DNA of 64,000 bases from Alkalicoccus luteus (GCA_052061695.1 JBPZEY010000002.1), one strand, 5' to 3'; shown: positions 31,707 to 41,116, counted from the stretch's first letter. Numbers and translations: made by a program. The notes: generated by a model from the sequence alone, not told the origin.

Positions 31707-31979
31707 ATGAAAGACCGGATTGGACTGGCTGTTTATATTCAGTCACTAAAACAAGTCAAGCAGTTAAAACGGTTTGGCCACGTACACTACGCATCCAGGC
31801 GAATGAAATATGTTATCTTATACTGCGACCTTGAACAGGTGGATGAGACCGTTTCAAAAATAAAAAAGATGCCGTTTGTTAAGCGTGTAGATCGTTCCAT
31901 GCGTCCGTGGATAAAAACGGAATACCAAGGATTGACTAAAGAGCCCGTGAAAAAAGAAGATTACCATATGGGCTTGTAA
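31707..31979 (+). CDS. ylbG: UPF0298 protein YlbG
   Basis: 90 residues; conserved pieces RIGLAVYIQSLKQVKQLKRFG and the FVKRVDRSMRPWI block. The start MKDRIG at 31707 follows AAAGGAGG. Small cytoplasmic protein of unknown function, co-transcribed with ylbF in all bacilli I know. Confidence 0.88.
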   Translation: MKDRIGLAVYIQSLKQVKQLKRFGHVHYASRRMKYVILYCDLEQVDETVSKIKKMPFVKRVDRSMRPWIKTEYQGLTKEPVKKEDYHMGL

Positions 31980-32019
31980 CCAGCTGCTGACGATACATTT
32001 GGGTGATGGTAACGCTACG

Positions 32020-32056
32020 TGCTTCAGGACGCGACGTCGTCCTGAAGCATTTTTTG
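32020..32056 (+). terminator. Terminator of ylbF-ylbG
   Basis: TGCTTCAGGAC and GTCCTGAAGCA, 11 perfect pairs, then six T. Confidence 0.92.
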
Positions 32057-32088
32057 CCTGCGGGATAAGTCATAAGAGGGGGAGAACA

Positions 32089-32643
32089 ATGAGGATTATC
32101 AGCGGTGAATTTAAAGGCAGACAACTGAAAGCAGTGCCAGGCATGAACACGCGGCCAACTTCCGATAAAGTTCGTGAAGCATTTTTTCATGGAACCGGTC
32201 CTTATTTTAACGGAGGATGGTTTTTGGACCTTTTCGGAGGAAGCGGTGCGGTAGGGTTGGAAGCGCTGTCCAGAGGGTTTGAGCGTGCGGTATTTGTGGA
32301 AAGAAACGGTAAAGCCTTCTCCGTTTTAAAAGAGAACGTGAACAATATCGGTGCGGGAGACCGGGCAGAACTTTATCGAAGCGAGGCTGGCAGAGCGCTT
32401 AAAGCGGCTGCCGGAAGAGACCTTGTTTTCGACATGATTTACATGGATCCGCCTTACGATGATGATACGTATGAAGAGAAGATCAGGTACATAGCCAGTC
32501 ACGGGCTTCTTGCTGCGGATGGGATTCTCGCAGCGGAGCACCGAAAAGAGAAACAGCTTCCAGAAGAGATAGACGGACTCCGGACGATTCGAAGAATGAA
32601 CTACGGCAGTACAGCCTTGACCCTATTTGGTCATAAAAAGTAG
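32089..32643 (+). CDS. rsmD: 16S rRNA (guanine966-N2)-methyltransferase
   Basis: 184 residues. SAM-binding motif FLDLFGGSGAVGLEALSRG near residue 44, and the catalytic DPPY motif (YMDPPYDD) near 120. The start MRIISGEFKG at 32089 follows GGGGGAG; the frame is open further up but would run through the terminator. Corresponds to ylbH; paired with coaD as in most bacteria. Confidence 0.93.
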   Translation: MRIISGEFKGRQLKAVPGMNTRPTSDKVREAFFHGTGPYFNGGWFLDLFGGSGAVGLEALSRGFERAVFVERNGKAFSVLKENVNNIGAGDRAELYRSEAGRALKAAAGRDLVFDMIYMDPPYDDDTYEEKIRYIASHGLLAADGILAAEHRKEKQLPEEIDGLRTIRRMNYGSTALTLFGHKK

Positions 32644-32724
32644 TTCCAGGCAGCTGCCTAACAGAAAATCTGTCTGTAACCGGTGATGAATGAAAAAATA
32701 TGCTGATGAAAGAGGCTGAATACG

Positions 32725-33207
32725 ATGACGACTGCGATAATACCAGGAAGCTTTGATCCTGTTACAAATGGTCACGTTGATATCATGCAGCGCAGTACAC
32801 AGATGTTTGATCGCGTGATTACAGCTGTCATGCATAACAGCAGTAAAAAACCACTGTTTTCACTTGAAGAAAAGCTTGAGCTGCTTCGTATAAGCACAGA
32901 GGGGATAGACAATCTCGAAATTAAAACGTTCGATGGCCTTTTAGCGGAATTTGCCAGAAAAGAAGGAGCCACTGTGCTAGTGAAAGGGCTGCGTTCAGTT
33001 ACTGATTATGAATATGAAATTCCAATGGCAGTTATGAATCGGGAAATAAATACAGAGCTCGAAACTATATTTCTGCCTACATCACCGCAGTACCGGGTGC
33101 TCAGTTCATCTATCATTAAAGAAGTAGCCCGGTTTGAGGCAGTACCTAACGGCTTTGTCCCGCCTGCGGTTGCAGAAGCGCTTAAGCAGAAGCTATCAGA
33201 GCGCTGA
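32725..33207 (+). CDS. coaD: Phosphopantetheine adenylyltransferase
   Basis: 160 residues, the standard length. Nucleotidyltransferase motif GSFDPVTNGHVD near residues 8-19, and the second motif SSSIIKEVA near 128. It makes dephospho-CoA from ATP and phosphopantetheine, the fourth step of CoA synthesis. Follows rsmD. Confidence 0.95.
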   Translation: MTTAIIPGSFDPVTNGHVDIMQRSTQMFDRVITAVMHNSSKKPLFSLEEKLELLRISTEGIDNLEIKTFDGLLAEFARKEGATVLVKGLRSVTDYEYEIPMAVMNREINTELETIFLPTSPQYRVLSSSIIKEVARFEAVPNGFVPPAVAEALKQKLSER

Positions 33208-33300
33208 AAGCAGACTGCTGTAAATCTGTGCGCTGATCCTGTATGTTAGAACTATATAAATGAAGCTGCAGTATAGGCTCAGCGATAGAGGTGTTAATGA

Positions 33301-34350
33301 ATGAATGAAACCGGTCGGCAACCCCGCAGAAATAAAGGATGGATTAAATGGGTAGTGCTGGTAGCCGTATTACTTGCTCTGAATTTTGTACAACTCCCTT
33401 ATTATTTCTCAATGCCAGGAGATGCGCAGCCGCTGACGGACGTGATCGAGGTGGAAGAGCGTAATGACTATGAGGGAAGCTTTTCTCTTACGACGATACG
33501 GATGGGGCAAGCGAATCCCGTTAACTTCATATGGTCCTACTTCAGTGACCAGCGCGAGTTGATGCCGGCTGAAGAAGTCCGGCCGCCTGGGGAAACAGAC
33601 GAAATGTATCAGCATCGGCAGCTGATGATGATGGCGAGTTCTCAGGAGCAGGCGATTCTCGTTGCTTACAATGCTGCCGGGTTTGAAGCCGAGTTTGAGG
33701 AATATGGGGTACTAGTTACGGCTGTTATTCCCGGAATGGATATCGAGGGCAAGCTGGAGCCGGGAGATCGAATTACGGCTATTAACGAAACCGACGTGTT
33801 ATCGATTGAAGAAATGTTTGCAGCATTGGAATCTGCTGAGATTGGAGATTCTGTTGATGTGACGTTTGAGCGGGAAGATGAAGAAATGCAGGAAACCGTA
33901 GAGGTGCAGGCGTTCCCTGAAGAAATTGGGGCTGAAGAGGGAGCAGGAGGCCTTGGCGTTTCTAATCCGGTGACGGACCGGGAGTTGATCCGTGATCCTG
34001 AAGTAGAAATTGATACGAATACAATCGGTGGTCCTTCAGCTGGATTAATGTTTGCATTGGAGATTTATAATCAGCTGACAGAAGAAGACATCACGCGAGG
34101 GTACAATATAGCTGGCACTGGGTCTATCGATGAAGATGGAAACGTTGGAAGAATCGGTGGAGTGAAGCAAAAGGTTTACGCATCCGACGAAGACGGAATT
34201 GACATCTTTTTCGTTCCCGTAGAAGAAGGCCGTGAAGATTCTAATTATCAAATCGCGATAGATACTGCGGAGACGATTGGATCAGATATGGAGATTGTGC
34301 CTGTAGGAACGTTTGACGAAGCGATGGATTTTTTAGATTCCCTCGAGTGA
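33301..34350 (+). CDS. ylbL: YlbL, membrane-anchored PDZ-Lon protease
   Basis: 349 residues. One N-terminal membrane helix (about 17-38), a PDZ domain (about 120-205) and a C-terminal Lon-type protease domain with the Ser of GGPSAG near 247 and the catalytic Lys of GGVKQK near 288. In B. subtilis YlbL degrades the SOS division inhibitor YneA to restart division. ylbJ and ylbK, which usually precede it, are missing. Confidence 0.9.
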   Translation: MNETGRQPRRNKGWIKWVVLVAVLLALNFVQLPYYFSMPGDAQPLTDVIEVEERNDYEGSFSLTTIRMGQANPVNFIWSYFSDQRELMPAEEVRPPGETDEMYQHRQLMMMASSQEQAILVAYNAAGFEAEFEEYGVLVTAVIPGMDIEGKLEPGDRITAINETDVLSIEEMFAALESAEIGDSVDVTFEREDEEMQETVEVQAFPEEIGAEEGAGGLGVSNPVTDRELIRDPEVEIDTNTIGGPSAGLMFALEIYNQLTEEDITRGYNIAGTGSIDEDGNVGRIGGVKQKVYASDEDGIDIFFVPVEEGREDSNYQIAIDTAETIGSDMEIVPVGTFDEAMDFLDSLE

Positions 34351-34380
34351 TTGGGTGTGGAAACAGAATGTTGCGTATGA

Positions 34381-34421
34381 AAAAACCGGTCGTTCTGCTG
34401 TCAGTGGAACGACCGGTTTTT
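34381..34421. terminator. Bidirectional terminator between ylbL and tmcAL
   Basis: AAAAACCGGTCGTTC and GAACGACCGGTTTTT, 15 perfect pairs. Confidence 0.92.
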
Positions 34422-34445
34422 ATAGTTTCCCCTGCATGTATCTGC

Positions 34446-35621
34446 TTATACCATCCTGGCGAACTGTTTAAAGGCTGACGAGCGGCTGTGAGTCGGAAAA
34501 GCTAGCTGATGCACATCGTAGGCCGAAGCACTGAGTGGATCAGTTTTCCATTGACTGCTTCCCTTTACAGTCGGATGAATGTCTCTTTGTCGCAGTGTGC
34601 GAAGGTGCTTTCTGCCGCGCTCAGTGGCTGCCAGAAGATGCAGCGGCGGCTCGTTCTCGAACGTATCTTTTATTTCTGTCTTAGAGGTATTTGTCAAAAT
34701 ATGCGTGCATAGTCTCTGCAGACTCGTCCTCGTATACCGTTTTGTTTTAACGTGCTTAATAAAGCTTGCAAAATCAGGCTCGAATACTGCAGCTTTTAAT
34801 CTATGCTCGATCCCCTCCCGGCATTCAGCTGTTGCAGCAAGGTCTTCCGGTGAAGCGGTTAAAATACGGTACTGCAAAAGAGAATAATAGGTTTCCCAAA
34901 TAGGAAGTACACCAGTTTGCTGAAGCTGTTCGGTAACAGAGGCCGCTGAATCATCTGGCATGTACGCTTGCGCTTCACCGATTCGCTTCGAAGTGAGCAT
35001 GTTCCGAATCGAGGTTGCACTTGCAATACGGGCATCCGACGGCTCGATATCATGGTAGCCTGCAGCCCGGCGCTGAATTGTCGCAGCCTCAAGCTGCAGC
35101 CGTTGAGCAGCTTTCACGTAATGCAGCCCCAGAATGTTATTTGGCTGCTTCACGTCTAAGGAATGATCAGGCGAGAGTGATGCAGCAGCTTTTGCATAAG
35201 CGGAAGGAAAACTCATGCCGGCACCAAGGTTTTTATGCAGCAGTGTGTGAAGCTGAGCTTGATGTGTTTTCTCTAGGTCCGCCTGGTACAGGAATGGATC
35301 GATACTGCCTTGCTCGCTTCCGAAGCAGACGGCGGTTGCTCCGGCTGCCTTCAACAGTTTAACAGCTCCTTCAGCAAACCGATCTGCAGACTGGACAGCA
35401 AAAGCATATGGCAGCTCAAACACGAGGTCAACGCCCATTCTGGCTGCGACCGCGGCCCGTTCGTAACTGGAAAGCACGGCTGGTTCACCGCGCTGGAGAA
35501 ATGAACCGCTCATAACTGCAACAGTCAGATCAGCTTTTGTTTTTTCCTTCGAGGCCTCGAGATGGAAGGCATGGCCATGATGAAAAGGGTTATATTCAAC
35601 AACGACTCCAAGTATATTCAT
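34446..35621 (-). CDS. tmcAL: tRNA(Met) cytidine acetate ligase
   Basis: 391 residues, matching YlbM. Nucleotide-binding motif VVVEYNPFHHGH near residues 6-17. The enzyme activates acetate with ATP to make N4-acetylcytidine at the wobble position of elongator tRNA-Met. The start at 35621 has GGAG upstream. An extended -10 on the minus strand (TG-C-TATACT, 35645-35650) lies in front. Confidence 0.88.
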   Translation of the reverse strand: MNILGVVVEYNPFHHGHAFHLEASKEKTKADLTVAVMSGSFLQRGEPAVLSSYERAAVAARMGVDLVFELPYAFAVQSADRFAEGAVKLLKAAGATAVCFGSEQGSIDPFLYQADLEKTHQAQLHTLLHKNLGAGMSFPSAYAKAAASLSPDHSLDVKQPNNILGLHYVKAAQRLQLEAATIQRRAAGYHDIEPSDARIASATSIRNMLTSKRIGEAQAYMPDDSAASVTEQLQQTGVLPIWETYYSLLQYRILTASPEDLAATAECREGIEHRLKAAVFEPDFASFIKHVKTKRYTRTSLQRLCTHILTNTSKTEIKDTFENEPPLHLLAATERGRKHLRTLRQRDIHPTVKGSSQWKTDPLSASAYDVHQLAFPTHSRSSAFKQFARMV

Positions 35622-35644
35622 CTTCCTGCGCTCCTTTCGGCAAT

Positions 35645-35653
35645 AGTATAGCA
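35645..35653 (-). promoter_or_regulatory. Extended -10 promoter for tmcAL
   Basis: TG-C-TATACT on the minus strand, 24 bp before the start codon; no clear -35 box. Confidence 0.4.
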
Positions 35654-35766
35654 TATGACAGTTGCACAGAGACGAACAGTATGTTTACATATCAATAAGG
35701 CAAAACAGCTGATGCATGCTGTGTCCGCCTTAGGTGTGACGGTATTTTTTATGTAAAGAGATTACC

Positions 35767-35795
35767 TTGACATTTATTTTTTGCAGCGATATAAT
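35767..35795 (+). promoter_or_regulatory. Consensus sigma-A promoter for ylbN-rpmF
   Basis: TTGACA (35767-35772), 17-base spacer, TATAAT (35790-35795): a perfect match in both boxes, the best promoter in the window, as suits a ribosomal protein gene. Confidence 0.92.
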
Positions 35796-35823
35796 TACAT
35801 TTGTTGTCTTGAGGTGAAAACTA

Positions 35824-36345
35824 ATGAAATGGTCGATACAGCAGCTGCAGGCCTTCCGCAGAGATGGTCTGGAGCTTGATGAAACAGTCGACGTCTCACA
35901 GGTAAAAGAAGGCGACCGCGAAATTCGTGAAGTAACGCCTGTGCACGTAAAGGGCACAGGGTCAATATCGAAAGATCTTGCGACGTTCGCACTCACAATT
36001 GAAGGGAGCATGACGCTTCCTTGTGCCCGTACGCTGAATGACGTAGAATTTCCTTTTACGATTCAAGCGATTGAATCGTTTAAATTATCGGAGTGGGCCA
36101 CCTTCGACGAGGAAGAGGAAGATGACGTTCATGAAGTAGAGGGCAACACGGTCGATCTAATGCCTTATGTGCGCGAGCGGATTCTGTTAGAGAAGCCGCT
36201 GCGTGTTTTCAGTGATAAGCCAGAGGGTCCGGCACCTGAATCTGGAAGCGGCTGGGAGCTTCAGGCTGAGGAGCAGGAAGCCGCAAAAGAGAAAAAGGTG
36301 GATCCGAGATTGGCGAAACTGAAGCAGTTATTTGATAAGGAATGA
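35824..36345 (+). CDS. ylbN: YceD family (DUF177) protein YlbN
   Basis: 173 residues, B. subtilis YlbN is 172. The conserved Cys-Arg of the family is in LPCARTL near residue 62, and the DLMPYVRERILLEKP block near 115 is typical. The family is linked to 23S rRNA and ribosome assembly and is always coupled with rpmF. Ribosome site GAGGTG. Confidence 0.9.
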   Translation: MKWSIQQLQAFRRDGLELDETVDVSQVKEGDREIREVTPVHVKGTGSISKDLATFALTIEGSMTLPCARTLNDVEFPFTIQAIESFKLSEWATFDEEEEDDVHEVEGNTVDLMPYVRERILLEKPLRVFSDKPEGPAPESGSGWELQAEEQEAAKEKKVDPRLAKLKQLFDKE

Positions 36346-36366
36346 TTTCAAGGAGGTGGGACTGAA

Positions 36367-36540
36367 ATGGCAGTACCATTCAGAAGAACGAGTACAACCC
36401 GTAAAAATAAGCGTCGTACACACCTGAAGCTACGCGTGCCAGGCATGAATGAGTGCCCGGATTGTGGAGAAATGAAGCTTTCTCACCGTGTATGCAAATC
36501 TTGTGGTTCCTACAAGGGCCGCGACGTAGTATCCAAGTAA
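36367..36540 (+). CDS. rpmF: 50S ribosomal protein L32
   Basis: 57 residues starting MAVPFRRTSTTRKNKRR. Two Cys pairs, CPDC near 30-33 and CKSC near 43-46, form the zinc ribbon of the Zn-binding L32 type. AAGGAGGTG lies upstream; 21 bp after ylbN, followed by a terminator. Confidence 0.97.
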   Translation: MAVPFRRTSTTRKNKRRTHLKLRVPGMNECPDCGEMKLSHRVCKSCGSYKGRDVVSK

Positions 36541-36546
36541 GACTGG

Positions 36547-36573
36547 GCAGGGATTTATTTCCCTGCTTTTTTG
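36547..36573 (+). terminator. Terminator of ylbN-rpmF
   Basis: GCAGGG and CCCTGC around an eight-base loop, then six T. Confidence 0.85.
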
Positions 36574-36654
36574 TTTTCCATCAAGCAGGAAGGTGCCGGA
36601 AGATGTCGAAATAACAGTTGGGACAGTGTATAACCTGGAGAGGGCGTGCGGGAT

Positions 36655-37389
36655 ATGAAAGTAGACATAAGTCTGGTGGACGGCGTGCTCCACGTTCAGC
36701 TTAATCGGCCTGAACAAAAAAATGCAGTTGATTTCGATGTGATCAACGCATTAGCTGAAGCTCTTGAGGAAGCTGAAACGAATCGGCATATTCACACGTT
36801 TTTGATCAAAGGCCATCGGGGTGCTTTTTGTTCGGGAGGAGATGTGCAAGCTTTTCATTCGTTATATACAAAAGAAGAAGCGCTTACTATGCTTCGGCCA
36901 ATGAATGAAAACCTGATCCGTCTTAGAAAGCTGCCTTGTGTGAGCGTGTGCTACATTGATGGGCCGGCTGTAGGCGGCGGTGCCGAACTCGCAGCTGCCT
37001 GTGACAAAGTTTACATATCAGCAGAGGGAAAAGCTGGCTTTATCCAAGGAAGACTGGCCCTGTCAACAGGCTGGGGCGGAGCTGCGTGTTTAAAGCAAAA
37101 AATAGGCGCGAAAAACGCCTTTCACATGCTGACAAGCGCATCTGTCTACGATGCTGAACGTCTTTTATCGATTGGGTTTGCTGATGAAAAAGCAGAAAGC
37201 CTCGATGAGGTGCTGAGAGACCTGAAGCCTGTTACGATCCCGGGTGAGGCGGTTACAAGCTACAGAGAACCGGTGAATGCTTCCGCATTTTATAAAGAGA
37301 TGAGAATGGAAGCAGACCGCTGTGCTTCGCTTTGGGAATCAGAAGAACATCACAAGCAGGTAGCGTTCTTTCTTAACAAAAAGCAATAA
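36655..37389 (+). CDS. Enoyl-CoA hydratase/isomerase family protein
   Basis: 244 residues of the crotonase fold. The oxyanion-hole segments are visible as RGAFCSGGDVQAF near residue 60 and DGPAVGGGAELAAACD near 103. The usual catalytic Glu pair cannot be assigned with confidence (ALSTGWGGAACL stands where hydratases have a conserved Glu), so the reaction is open. Bacillaceae often have such a gene just after rpmF. Start ATG at 36655, with GGAGAGGG upstream, preferred over GTG at 36646. Confidence 0.82.
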   Translation: MKVDISLVDGVLHVQLNRPEQKNAVDFDVINALAEALEEAETNRHIHTFLIKGHRGAFCSGGDVQAFHSLYTKEEALTMLRPMNENLIRLRKLPCVSVCYIDGPAVGGGAELAAACDKVYISAEGKAGFIQGRLALSTGWGGAACLKQKIGAKNAFHMLTSASVYDAERLLSIGFADEKAESLDEVLRDLKPVTIPGEAVTSYREPVNASAFYKEMRMEADRCASLWESEEHHKQVAFFLNKKQ

Positions 37390-37404
37390 TCCGATCAGGT
37401 AACA

Positions 37405-37439
37405 TAAAAGCCGCCTCAGACGTGCTGTCTGAGGCGGCT
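37405..37439 (-). terminator. Terminator of ylbP
   Basis: AGCCGCCTCAGA and TCTGAGGCGGCT, 12 perfect pairs; TTTT follows on the minus strand. It may also serve the convergent crotonase gene. Confidence 0.85.
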
Positions 37440-37460
37440 GAAGGCGGTATGGACACGGGG

Positions 37461-37934
37461 TTACTTTTGCTCCCCGACACCTTTTGGAAACCATACATAC
37501 GTATTTTCACCACGGTCACGAGCCGGGTCATACGTGACCGGTTCAAAGCCCTGCTTCGTCCAGAAATCATCTGAACGCTGACGCGCATTTGTTTTGACAG
37601 GCAGTCCCTCAGATTTAGCAAAATCGACCATCACCTTGCCGATTCCTTTACCTTGAAAGCCAGGCAGAACTTCAAGTTTCCAAAGCTCAAAGTAATCCTG
37701 CGGCGGATCAAAATAGCGGTCATACTTTGCATCAATCCGATAGAGACTCATTCTGGCAACAAGTTTATCGCCGAAGTAAACACCGTAAAATGGAGATTCA
37801 CTGTCGTTCTCCACAATGTTGTCCTGCAGATCTTCCTTCATGGATAGTTCCTGAATTCCGTATTCTCGAAAGTTTTCAAAGTGCTCGAGTGTTTTAAAAT
37901 TAATTTTTAATCTTTCTACTTCGTACTGATCCAT
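37461..37934 (-). CDS. ylbP: GNAT-family N-acetyltransferase YlbP
   Basis: 157 residues. The acetyl-CoA binding motif is LPGFQGKGIGKVMVDFA near residue 90. It matches YlbP in length and in the N-terminal MDQYEVERLKINFKTLEHF block. Acceptor unknown. GGAGGG precedes the ATG. Confidence 0.85.
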   Translation of the reverse strand: MDQYEVERLKINFKTLEHFENFREYGIQELSMKEDLQDNIVENDSESPFYGVYFGDKLVARMSLYRIDAKYDRYFDPPQDYFELWKLEVLPGFQGKGIGKVMVDFAKSEGLPVKTNARQRSDDFWTKQGFEPVTYDPARDRGENTYVWFPKGVGEQK

Positions 37935-38123
37935 GTACAGTCCCTCCAGTATCTGAAATCAATCTTTAGAGCTTTCCTGTATTGAAAGCGCTGTCTCTAT
38001 TATACCGGAATACCAATTTAGATGGAAGGCTCTCCCTGTTGAACGATCAGATGATTTTCGACCTGCGGCTTTCAGGCAGCGCCACTTATGATAAACTTAT
38101 GCAAGGAAAGAGGTGAACGAGCA

Positions 38124-38972
38124 GTGAAGATAGGTATTGCGGGAGGAGGGGCACTGGGACTCCTCTGCACGGCGCATTTGATGGCTCAAGGACACGATGT
38201 GTTTTTGAAGCTGAGAAATAGGGAGCAAATTCAAAAAATTGAGGATGAAGGTATCTGTCTCGAGCAAGAAGACAGAATGTATCAATACAGGCCCAGAGCG
38301 GGCCGTGAATCCACTGAGGAGCCGGATCTTTGGCTGTGCACGGTGAAACAGCATCACATAAGCGAATTATTTGATAATTGGAAGCCGGCAGCGCCAATGC
38401 TGATGCTGCAAAATGGCATCGGTCATATGGACATCATCCCTGAAGGAGTAGAAGCGTATCCAGCAGTAGTAACGCACGGGGCTCTGCGTACATCGCTTCA
38501 TGAAGTACGGCATACAGGAGATGGCATGATCGCAGTGCCGCTGACAGGAAAAAGAGAAGTAGAAGAGCTTATTCGACAATCTGGTAAGCTTAACGTATCA
38601 GAAGTTGCGGACATCAAAACACGAATACATAAAAAACTGATCATGAATGCGGTCATAAACCCGTTAACGGTCCTGTATGAAAAGCCAAATGGATATCTTT
38701 TAGAAAACCCTGAAGCAGAAGAGGAAGCGCAGAAGCTGTGTATAGAGGCGGCCGCCATTCTCGATATGGAAAAACTCATTTGGGAAGACGTGAAGCAGTT
38801 GATTCGGATGACGGCTCGCAATCGGTCGTCTATGCTTGCTGATTACGAAGCAGGCCGGCCTCTTGAGCTTCAGGCAATAAATGGTGCGCTGATCACGATG
38901 GCCGGAGTTAAAGGAGCTCCGCATCATGAGCGCATTGTTTATCTTGTACGCAAAAAGGAGGCAGAGCGATGA
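38124..38972 (+). CDS. panE: 2-dehydropantoate 2-reductase family protein
   Basis: 282 residues. NADPH-binding motif GIAGGGALGLL at the N-terminus and the catalytic-type Lys in KKLIMNAVINPLTVL. Family members reduce ketopantoate in pantothenate (CoA) synthesis; it holds the ylbQ place. The start is GTG at 38124 with AGAGGTG upstream, which puts the dinucleotide motif right at the N-terminus; a longer reading is unlikely. Overlaps the next gene by four bases. Confidence 0.85.
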   Translation: MKIGIAGGGALGLLCTAHLMAQGHDVFLKLRNREQIQKIEDEGICLEQEDRMYQYRPRAGRESTEEPDLWLCTVKQHHISELFDNWKPAAPMLMLQNGIGHMDIIPEGVEAYPAVVTHGALRTSLHEVRHTGDGMIAVPLTGKREVEELIRQSGKLNVSEVADIKTRIHKKLIMNAVINPLTVLYEKPNGYLLENPEAEEEAQKLCIEAAAILDMEKLIWEDVKQLIRMTARNRSSMLADYEAGRPLELQAINGALITMAGVKGAPHHERIVYLVRKKEAER

Positions 38973-39340
38973 TGGATTTTGCTGCAGGGGCCGCCGCCAC
39001 AGCCGTAACAGTCCCGCCGCTTGTATTTGTCTTCCTTTTTATTACCGTTAATAAGCTTATAGGGAAACCGGGACGATCGCTTCGACTATCTGCAGATATG
39101 ACGGCCCTGTTGTTTATGATAAGTGTATACTTTATGATCGAACTGTTGTGGGGGGTGGGAACCGGCTGGTTTATGCTTATTGGTTTTCTAACAGTCGCCT
39201 CTCTGTTAACTATTCTGCAATGGTATGTTATCGAAGAAGTCAGGATGTGGAAGGTGTTAAAACAGACGTGGAGATTTCATTTTCTCGTATATGCCTGCAT
39301 GTATACGGTGCTGGCCTTCGCCGGATTGTTTATCATCTAG
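38969..39340 (+). CDS. DUF3397 family membrane protein
   Basis: 123 residues with four membrane segments (about 5-28, 43-62, 66-84, 102-121). Small membrane proteins of this family are found between panE and bshC in many Bacillaceae. Two tandem ATG codons (38969, 38972) follow AAGGAGG. Function unknown. Confidence 0.75.
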   Translation: MMDFAAGAAATAVTVPPLVFVFLFITVNKLIGKPGRSLRLSADMTALLFMISVYFMIELLWGVGTGWFMLIGFLTVASLLTILQWYVIEEVRMWKVLKQTWRFHFLVYACMYTVLAFAGLFII

Positions 39341-39463
39341 CGGCTCTTAGAAAAGCGCTTGAACTATTGGAAGCCTGTTCATCGAGGCAGAAGACGACTG
39401 TGCAGCTTCCTGCAGGCAAGCAGGTGACTGAAGTCTCTTCGGTTTAGGACAATGCCTTCTTCT

Positions 39464-39471
39464 GCTATACT
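39464..39471 (+). promoter_or_regulatory. Extended -10 promoter for bshC
   Basis: G-C-TATACT preceded by T at 39463 (TG-C-TATACT), 35 bp before the bshC start; no good -35 box. Confidence 0.4.
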
Positions 39472-39505
39472 AAACGGGATATTGTAAGGAGAAAGGTTGG
39501 CGGAC

Positions 39506-41116
39506 ATGGACGTATTTTGTGAATCTTTACCATCTGAAGGGACCCCGGCGGCTCTGTACGAGCGAAGGGATCCGGCTGTGACGGCCAGATATGATTACAT
39601 ACCCGGCCGGGAAAACGAAAGATTAGCGGAGCTGCTCACCCGATCTTTTAAGCGGAAAGAATTGGCTGATATTCTCACTTCGTTTCATAAAACCTATTTT
39701 CCCTGTCCAGCTTCCTTCCGGCAGATTGCACGGCTGAGAGATGAAGAGGCCGTAGTTGTTGCGGGCGGTCAGCAGGCAGGATTGTTTCTAGGTCCGATGT
39801 ATACGGTGAATAAAATCATATCGATATTGCTAGAAGCGGAATTACAGGAAACGAAGCTTCAGCATCCTGTGGTCCCGGTGTTTTGGATTGCAGGAGAGGA
39901 TCATGACATAGAAGAAATTAATCACGCCTATATCCATCATCATTCAGGAGTTAAAAAAATAAAAAGTGCCGGATCGAACAAGTGGAAGCGGTCTGCTTCA
40001 GAAACAAGCATCCCTGTGGAAGAAGCAGAAGCCGCTGTAAGAGAAGCTGTCGCCTGGCTCGGAGAAACAAAGTGGACGAAGCAGATGTATGAGGAGCTGC
40101 TTGAGTCGATTAGGGAGGGGATGAGCTACACAGAGTGGTTTGCTGTGTTAACCGGGAAGCTGTTTGCAGGAACCGGACTGGTCCTGATCGATGCTCATGA
40201 CCCGGAGATTCGCAAGCTGGAGCAGGAAAGCTTCAGGCGCTTGCTTACGCATACTGAAATGCTGCAGCAAACTGCCGCTGATGGAGCTGGTTTTTTCCAA
40301 CAGGCAGCCGGAACGGAGCCTATAGATCCGCCGGATTCTACTGCACATTTGTTTGTACATGAAAACGGAATTCGTCAGCAGCTGTTTTTCAAAGGCGGCC
40401 GTTACTTTACAGAACATAATCCGGCTGGTTGGAGTGAACAGGAGCTTGTAGGAATGCTGGAGCAGCAAACGGTCGGCATGAGCAATAATGTCGTGACGCG
40501 CCCGTTAATGCAGGATATGCTTTTGCCGGTACTGACTTTCACTGCTGGAGCAGGTGAGCTCGCTTATTGGGGCACCCTTCGCGAAAGCTTTCATCTTTTT
40601 GATATTCGCATGCCGGTCGTCAAGCTGCGCCATTCTATCACGTTTCTTTCCAGAAGGACTCAAAAAACAATGAAACGATATGATCTTCGATTTGAGGAGC
40701 TGCAGTCTGGAGCCGCGATGCAAAAGGCGGAATCATTACAAGTCGGACTGAAGTCTCCCGAGGAAGACGCCGTATTTTCGGAGGCATATGAAAGGCTGGA
40801 GGCGCTTGCTGCACATGCAGCCGATGCGTATGGATTACGGAGAGATTTTAACAAACGCTGGGCGGCCAGGTTTCATGCGATGCTTCATTCCTTTGAAGAA
40901 GCAGTAATGGCAAAGCAGAAGGAAGACATTGAAGCAGATCTGCGGCGGTTAACAGAAGCGGATGAAGAAATTCTTTTAAAGGGGAGCACCCAGGAACGGT
41001 GGGTATCGGTATTAAGTCTTTGGAATCGCTATGGCCCATCAGCGGCGATCAAGCTTCTGCAAGCACTCCGCAGCCAGCAACATGAAAATCCTGTTCATTT
41101 TGTCATCAGCGAGTAG
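39506..41116 (+). CDS. bshC: Bacillithiol synthase (cysteine-adding enzyme)
   Basis: 536 residues. Conserved blocks VVAGGQQAGLFLGPMYTVNKIISI, WIAGEDHDIEEINH and the C-terminal coiled region match BshC (YllA). It joins cysteine to glucosaminyl-malate to make bacillithiol, the low-molecular thiol of bacilli. The ATG at 39506 is chosen; an in-frame TTG at 39497 with AAGGAG five bases upstream is an equally possible start. It comes just before the dcw cluster, as in B. subtilis. Confidence 0.92.
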   Translation: MDVFCESLPSEGTPAALYERRDPAVTARYDYIPGRENERLAELLTRSFKRKELADILTSFHKTYFPCPASFRQIARLRDEEAVVVAGGQQAGLFLGPMYTVNKIISILLEAELQETKLQHPVVPVFWIAGEDHDIEEINHAYIHHHSGVKKIKSAGSNKWKRSASETSIPVEEAEAAVREAVAWLGETKWTKQMYEELLESIREGMSYTEWFAVLTGKLFAGTGLVLIDAHDPEIRKLEQESFRRLLTHTEMLQQTAADGAGFFQQAAGTEPIDPPDSTAHLFVHENGIRQQLFFKGGRYFTEHNPAGWSEQELVGMLEQQTVGMSNNVVTRPLMQDMLLPVLTFTAGAGELAYWGTLRESFHLFDIRMPVVKLRHSITFLSRRTQKTMKRYDLRFEELQSGAAMQKAESLQVGLKSPEEDAVFSEAYERLEALAAHAADAYGLRRDFNKRWAARFHAMLHSFEEAVMAKQKEDIEADLRRLTEADEEILLKGSTQERWVSVLSLWNRYGPSAAIKLLQALRSQQHENPVHFVISE

